NCBI GenBank assembly: GCA_023445705.1
Contig: JAEXKM010000317.1
Coordinates: forward strand, 1 to 24,121
Source of the DNA: Pseudomonadota bacterium
GTDB taxonomy: Bacteria; Pseudomonadota; Alphaproteobacteria; Caulobacterales; Caulobacteraceae
Direction: 5' to 3'
DNA: 24,121 nucleotides
The translations under genes and the position numbers were made by a program. The notes under the pieces were generated by a model. That model did not search any database. It saw only the letters and a program-made list of their open reading frames with translations, and had not been told where the DNA came from. This document shows, one piece after another, positions 20,304-24,121 of this stretch (the first letter of the stretch is position 1; the number at the start of each line of letters is the position of its first letter).

Positions 20304-21730
20304 TGCGGGTGGTCAGGCTGGAGTCAGAGATCGATTTCGCAGGATGGCGACAGGCCGCGCGGGCGCTACGCGATGGAAGTGTCCCGCCCGACGAGGTGAT
20401 CTGGACGGTGGGCGGCGAGGGCGATCTCTTCGCCGACGAAGCGGTCACGCCCGGACCGACGCCGCCAGCGTTCAGCGTCGCCCGAAGTTTTGTCGACCTC
20501 GCGCAGGAGGTGGTTCTGCATCGCTCGGGCGAGCGCTTCGCCCTGCTTTATCGCCTGCTCTGGCGGATGGGCCGTGAGCCGGACCTGCCGCATCTGATCT
20601 CGGACCCGGATATGGCCAAGGCCAGGGCGATGGCGAAGGCGGTGTCGCTGGCCTCGCACAAGATGACGGCCTTCGTCCGGTTCCGACTGGTCGAGGACGC
20701 CGCGGACGAGAGCTATGTCGCCTGGTTTGAGCCGCCGCATCGGGTGACCGAGCGGACGGCGCCGTTCTTCGTGCGACGCTTTGCGAACATGAACTGGTCG
20801 ATCCTGACGCCCGACATCTGCGCGCACTGGGACCAGGCGCAGTTGAGATTTACGGCGGGCGCCAACCCGGCCGACGCGCCTTCCGAGGACACGCTCGAGG
20901 ACTATTGGCGAACCTACTACGCCTCGATCTTCAACCCGGCGCGGCTGAAAGTTTCGGCTATGCAGAAGGAGATGCCCAAGCGGTACTGGAGGAACCTGCC
21001 CGAGGCGCGGCTCATTCCGGAACTGATCGGATCAGCTGAAAGCCGCACCACCGCCATGGTCCGCCAAGTCGCCTCTGAACCCAGCCGTCGCGTAGTCCGC
21101 CAGGCCCAGCGCCTGTCGCGCGACGCCTCGTTCGAGGAAGGAGCCCCCTCGACCCTGCAGGAGGTGGCTGCGGGTGTCGACTTCTGCCGGCGGTGCGAAC
21201 TCTGGCGGGATGCAACCCGGGGCGTGGCAGGAGAAGGGGCCGCGACGGCGAGGCTGATGTTCGTCGGCGAGCAGCCTGGCGATCAGGAGGACTTGGCCGG
21301 CCGCCCCTTCGTCGGACCCGCCGGCCAGATGTTCGACCGGGCTCTGGACGAGGCGGGGCTTCCCAGGGCGGAAACCTATGTGACCAACGCGGTGAAGCAT
21401 TTCCGACACGAGTTGCGCGGCAAGCGGCGGATCCACCAGACACCGACCGCGGCTCATGTCTCGGCCTGCCGGTGGTGGCTGGACGCCGAGCGGCGGATCA
21501 TTCGTCCGAAAGTGATCGTGGCCTTGGGGGCGACGGCGGCGCAGGGCGTGTTCGGCAGGGCCGTGCCGATCGCCAAGAACCGTGGACAGGCCTTCCAGCT
21601 CGCCGACCAGGCGCAGGGCGTGGTGACCTATCACCCCTCGTTCCTGTTGCGCGTGCCCGATGCCGAGGCGAAGGCGAACGCCTATGCGGCCTTCGTCGAA
21701 GACCTGAAGTTCGCCTGGAGCCTGCTCTAG
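20303..21730 (+). CDS. udgX: DUF4130 (TIGR03915)-UdgX fusion, uracil-DNA crosslinking protein
   Basis: This 475-residue protein has two parts. Residues 1 to about 270 belong to the DUF4130/SAM-associated family (TIGR03915-like). Residues 290-475 are a UdgX uracil-DNA glycosylase, with GEQPGDQED at 322-330, the KRRIH loop at 374-378 and HPS at 444-446. His378 is at the position of the histidine by which UdgX forms a covalent bond with the abasic deoxyribose after uracil removal. Cys295, Cys298 (CRRC) and Cys389 are cluster ligand candidates. His366, in VKHF, sits where family 4 enzymes have another cysteine. It follows the radical SAM gene in an operon, which with SOS control indicates a repair or tolerance role. 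It ends in CTAG shared with the RTX gene. Confidence 0.93.
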   Translation: MRVVRLESEIDFAGWRQAARALRDGSVPPDEVIWTVGGEGDLFADEAVTPGPTPPAFSVARSFVDLAQEVVLHRSGERFALLYRLLWRMGREPDLPHLISDPDMAKARAMAKAVSLASHKMTAFVRFRLVEDAADESYVAWFEPPHRVTERTAPFFVRRFANMNWSILTPDICAHWDQAQLRFTAGANPADAPSEDTLEDYWRTYYASIFNPARLKVSAMQKEMPKRYWRNLPEARLIPELIGSAESRTTAMVRQVASEPSRRVVRQAQRLSRDASFEEGAPSTLQEVAAGVDFCRRCELWRDATRGVAGEGAATARLMFVGEQPGDQEDLAGRPFVGPAGQMFDRALDEAGLPRAETYVTNAVKHFRHELRGKRRIHQTPTAAHVSACRWWLDAERRIIRPKVIVALGATAAQGVFGRAVPIAKNRGQAFQLADQAQGVVTYHPSFLLRVPDAEAKANAYAAFVEDLKFAWSLL

Positions 21731-23127
21731 GCCAGGAAGTCGCCGTTGTCGGCGGCCAGGTGATGGAAGGCCTGGAGGAGCGCGTGCGGGTCGGCTTGGT
21801 CGGTCCAGCCGGAATCGATGACCGCGACCTTGAGTTCCTGGTGGGCTTCGCCCATCGGCCGGCCGACCAAGAAGTAGCCGTCTTCTCTGCCGTCACCGTC
21901 CAGATCGACGCCCACGCGCACGCCCGGCTGGGTCTTGGCGATGTTGAATTGGGCCGAGAATTCGGGCCGGCCTTCGAAGATGTTCGCCTGGTCCTGCTGC
22001 GAGACCACCTTGGCGTCCTTGCCCGCGAGCATGAGGCGGTCGCCATCACGGGTCGAATAGTCGAGCACCATGCCCATCAGGCCGTCGGGCGCGGGATGGC
22101 CTGAGAAGATGAAGGTGTCGGCGCCTTGGCCGCCCTTGGCGAGGGTGGCGCCGTTGAGGTGGAGCTGATCGTCGCCCGCGCCGCCGTCCAGGAAGTCGAA
22201 GCGGCCCTCGGGCGCGGTCCCGCCGTCGAGGGTGTCGTTGCCGTCGCCGCCATAGAGCTGGTCGGCGCCCGAGCCGCCGGCCAGGCTGTCGTCGCCGGTC
22301 AGGCCGTGGAGGGTGTCGTCGCCGGCGCCGCCCTGGATGGTGTCGCCGCCCGCGCTGCCGACCATGAGGTCGTCGCCGTCGGTTCCCTTCAGGTTTGAGC
22401 CTTGCGGCTCGGGAGCCGTGGCGAGAGCGACGTCCTGGATCTCGGAATCAGGCGTCGTCAGGTCGTCGTCGATCACCGCCGCCTGGACCGGTTCCGGCTC
22501 GGAGAGCGCTGGGGGAGCGGGCGCGTCGGCTGTCTCTTCGGTCGGAGCGGGCGCGGCCGTGACCGCGCTATCGGCCTCGGACGAAAGGTGCTGCTGGGGC
22601 GCGAGCAGATCCTGACGTTGCGGTTCCTCGGCGCTCGACTGTGCGGCTGCGGCGCTCGTCAGCATCGCCGCTTCCGCCTGCGGCTGATGTTCGACGTCGG
22701 AGGTGAGCGTTGCGGCCTCGGCCTCGTCGGCGTGCTGGATGAAGGTCGCCGCCACCACGAGGGCGACGAAGGTCTGCGCCTGGCGGGCGCTCAGCGAGAC
22801 GACCACGTCCTCGCGGCTGTCACGCCAATCGCCGCCGAGCAGGCGATCGGTGGCGGACCAAAGGGTCTCGCCTTGCTGGATGGTGTCGACCGAGGCGTCG
22901 TGGATGACAAAGCTGCCGTTGATCCGGGCGACGTGGATCAGGACCTCTTCCTGGTCGTCCTTGATGACGCACCAAGGATCGCCCTCGTCGGTCATGCCAT
23001 AGACGACTTCGACCTTCACGCCGCTCGCGGACAGGCGCTCGGCGAGCTCGGACAGGCGCTCCCGTTCAGCGGCGGTCCAGCCGCCGCCGGCGTTAGGCCG
23101 CGGTGCGAACGGAACGACGTTGTCCAT
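21727..23127 (-). CDS. RTX calcium-binding protein with an uncharacterised N-terminal domain
   Basis: This 466-residue protein has three parts. Residues 1 to about 135 form a globular domain without signal peptide (around WTAAERERLSELAERLSASG and VVYGMTDEGDPWCVIKDD). Residues 140-245 are low-complexity, Ala/Glu/Pro/Ser-rich. From about 248 to 335 come RTX nonapeptide repeats of the GGxGxDxLx kind (GTDGDDLMVG, GGAGDDTLHG, GGDGNDTLDG, GGAGDDQLHL), which bind calcium after export. The C-terminal part has an EF-hand-like DLDGDGREDG (408-417) and an uncleaved C-terminal region as used for type I secretion. No ABC/HlyD secretion genes are in the window. A helix-turn-helix regulator gene lies 14 bases upstream. 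The role is probably surface or extracellular, but no enzyme motif is visible. Confidence 0.88.
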   Translation of the reverse strand: MDNVVPFAPRPNAGGGWTAAERERLSELAERLSASGVKVEVVYGMTDEGDPWCVIKDDQEEVLIHVARINGSFVIHDASVDTIQQGETLWSATDRLLGGDWRDSREDVVVSLSARQAQTFVALVVAATFIQHADEAEAATLTSDVEHQPQAEAAMLTSAAAAQSSAEEPQRQDLLAPQQHLSSEADSAVTAAPAPTEETADAPAPPALSEPEPVQAAVIDDDLTTPDSEIQDVALATAPEPQGSNLKGTDGDDLMVGSAGGDTIQGGAGDDTLHGLTGDDSLAGGSGADQLYGGDGNDTLDGGTAPEGRFDFLDGGAGDDQLHLNGATLAKGGQGADTFIFSGHPAPDGLMGMVLDYSTRDGDRLMLAGKDAKVVSQQDQANIFEGRPEFSAQFNIAKTQPGVRVGVDLDGDGREDGYFLVGRPMGEAHQELKVAVIDSGWTDQADPHALLQAFHHLAADNGDFLA

Positions 23128-23141
23128 TACGACGGTAGTCC

Positions 23142-23483
23142 CTAGCCCCTGCCAGCGCGGCGCGCGATCTGCGCATCCTCCGTGGCGTCCCCGAACAACA
23201 GCCGGTGCAGTTCCGGCTCATAATAGCGCAACAAGGTGCGGGCGAATTCGGCAGGATCGAGGCCGATTGCTAGCGCCCAGGCGCCTTGGGTCTCGATCGG
23301 CACGCGGCCTAGGCCGCTCTCTACCTGCGAGACGAAGGTGTAATAGCGCAGGCCCACGCGCTCGGCCAGTTCGGCTTGAGTCAGGCCCGCGGCTTCACGG
23401 CCAGCCTTCAGCCAGCGGCCAGCTTCCTGGCGCAGACTCTTGGTGGCCGCCGCTCGCGCTGGGTCGACCGCGCTTCTTGGCAT
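23142..23483 (-). CDS. Xre-type helix-turn-helix regulator
   Basis: This 113-residue protein has an HTH_3/Xre motif at about residues 27-80. The helices are LKAGREAAGLTQAELAERVGL and YYTFVSQVESGLGRVP, followed by a short C-terminal helical part (EFARTLLRYYEPELHRLLFG). The ATG at 23483 is preceded by AGGAG at a normal distance and is preferred to the GTG at 23504. It is 14 bases upstream of the RTX gene in the same orientation, so it is likely the first gene of an operon and a local regulator of the RTX gene, itself, or the divergent exported protein. Confidence 0.88.
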   Translation of the reverse strand: MPRSAVDPARAAATKSLRQEAGRWLKAGREAAGLTQAELAERVGLRYYTFVSQVESGLGRVPIETQGAWALAIGLDPAEFARTLLRYYEPELHRLLFGDATEDAQIARRAGRG

Positions 23484-23539
23484 TTCTTCAACTCCTAGGG
23501 GCACTCGGCAGAAATCGCCGCCACCCCTTTTATGGCGTC

Positions 23540-23568
23540 TTGACCCGCTGGTGTACAGTAATTACGAA
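23540..23568 (+). promoter_or_regulatory. Possible promoter of the autotransporter-like gene
   Basis: TTGACC (23540-23545) and TACGAA (23563-23568) are spaced by 17 bases, giving a plausible housekeeping promoter with a leader of about 80 bases before the ATG at 23659. The -35 is good and the -10 is poor, so this is tentative. Confidence 0.35.
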
Positions 23569-23589
23569 ACTAGTTCATACGAGACGTAT
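23568..23589. promoter_or_regulatory. Two palindromes between the HTH regulator and the divergent gene
   Basis: AACTAGTT (23568-23575) is a perfect 8-bp palindrome. ATACG-AGA-CGTAT (23577-23589) is a perfect 5-bp inverted repeat with a 3-bp spacer. They lie next to each other just downstream of the possible plus-strand promoter, in the shared region of the divergent genes. They are the best candidates for binding sites of the adjacent HTH regulator. Confidence 0.4.
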
Positions 23590-23658
23590 AACGCCTCGTC
23601 GTCATCATAACATGGGTCTGTGGCAGCCGCCACGTCGTGAGGCCCGTCTGGAGTGATT

Positions 23659-24121
23659 ATGCGTCTTCGTTACGTCCTGCTCGCTGCAGCTTCGCCGATA
23701 TGCCTCATGGCGAGCGCCGCTCAGGCTGAAACCGTCATCTCGACCGAGACCACCGCGCCGGTCGCCACCGCGATCGCCGCCAGCGGCGCGCCGGACGACG
23801 TGAGGATCGCGAGCGGCGGCTCGATCAAGGTGACCAGCGGCGCGGCCGTGACGCTGAACAGCAACAACAAGGCGACTAACGAGGGCGCGATCACCATCGA
23901 GGACGCCAGCGACGTCGCGGGCATCCTGGCGGTCGGCGGGGTCACCGGCGAGGTGAAGAACGCCGGCACGATCACCATCAAGGAAACCACCGAGACGACG
24001 GACTCCGACGGGGACGGGGATCTCGACGGGCCCTTCGCCACCGGTTCGCGCCGCTTTGGCATCCGCGTCACCGGACCAGGCGCCTTCCACGGCGGGGTTC
24101 AGCAGACTGCAGGCTCGATCA
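23659..24121 (+). CDS. Exported autotransporter-like protein, N-terminal part
   Basis: An open frame from the ATG at 23659 (GGAG at 23650-23653) continues past the right edge, giving 154 residues. It starts with a Sec signal peptide (MRLRYVLLAAASPICLMASA, probable cleavage after AQA near residue 23). Gly-, Asn- and Thr-rich strands follow, with a repeated pattern like NEGAITI and NAGTITI, as in beta-solenoid passenger domains of autotransporters. An acidic DSDGDGDLDGP segment may bind calcium. No beta-barrel is visible because the gene is cut by the window edge, so the autotransporter assignment is provisional. It is divergent from the HTH regulator and RTX genes. Confidence 0.72.
   Translation, partial: MRLRYVLLAAASPICLMASAAQAETVISTETTAPVATAIAASGAPDDVRIASGGSIKVTSGAAVTLNSNNKATNEGAITIEDASDVAGILAVGGVTGEVKNAGTITIKETTETTDSDGDGDLDGPFATGSRRFGIRVTGPGAFHGGVQQTAGSI

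Noticed and set aside
22140..22400. Repeated GGCGCC/GTCGTC-rich pattern as a CRISPR or DNA repeat array
   Set aside because: The periodicity comes from the RTX nonapeptide codons of the secreted protein. There are no regular repeats and spacers.

Overview
The window is very GC-rich, densely packed with genes, and carries no rRNA, tRNA, insertion sequence, CRISPR array or phage gene that I can recognise. Several features point to an alphaproteobacterium, most likely Caulobacteraceae (Caulobacter/Phenylobacterium-like). These are a direct-repeat SOS box of the GTTC-N7-GTTC type, a TonB-dependent receptor beside a periplasmic molybdenum hydroxylase pair, a PEP-CTERM protein with the alphaproteobacterial PEPAxWA tail, and a coenzyme-A degradation set. 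The taxonomic call is inference from gene content only. No stretch longer than about 220 bases lacks a gene. Adjacent genes often overlap: ATGA or GTGA (692-695, 4334-4337, 8712-8715, 17735-17738), TGATG (6105-6109, 20301-20305), and CTAG between convergent genes (210-213, 10884-10887, 21727-21730).

Layout, 1-4.8 kb: the 3' end of a small uncharacterised gene; an ohr-ohrR peroxide-resistance operon on the minus strand with its operator; a PEP-CTERM exported protein; a CNT/NupC-type nucleoside transporter followed by a glutathione S-transferase; and a minus-strand pair of a hotdog thioesterase and a small membrane protein. Layout, 4.8-11.4 kb: a plus-strand run of a PcaF-type thiolase, an exported protein of unknown function, an acyl-CoA dehydrogenase, a DUF3253 protein, a uracil-DNA-glycosylase-family protein and an alpha/beta-hydrolase lipoprotein. 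A leucine dehydrogenase-family gene follows, meeting a convergent AhpD-like gene. A PsrA-type inverted repeat (CAAAC-N4-GTTTG) lies between the divergent thioesterase and thiolase, as expected for control of fatty-acid or acyl-CoA catabolism.

Layout, 11.4-19.0 kb, all minus strand: a 71-residue membrane protein, an MFS transporter, a TonB-dependent receptor broken by one in-frame amber codon in its plug domain, the two subunits of an isoquinoline-1-oxidoreductase-like molybdenum hydroxylase, and a trypsin-fold protease without a signal peptide. Uptake by the receptor and MFS plus periplasmic hydroxylation would make sense as a small-molecule utilisation locus, but the receptor reads as inactive here.

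Layout, 19.0-24.1 kb: an SOS-controlled DNA-repair pair, a radical SAM protein plus a DUF4130-UdgX fusion. It is driven by a promoter whose spacer is almost exactly filled by a LexA box and which probably gives a leaderless mRNA. The end of the window holds an RTX calcium-binding protein with its upstream HTH regulator and, divergently, the start of an autotransporter-like exported protein that runs off the edge.

The most interesting material is the rSAM/UdgX repair module with its promoter, the amber-interrupted receptor, the PsrA-like site, and the HTH/RTX/autotransporter surface cluster.
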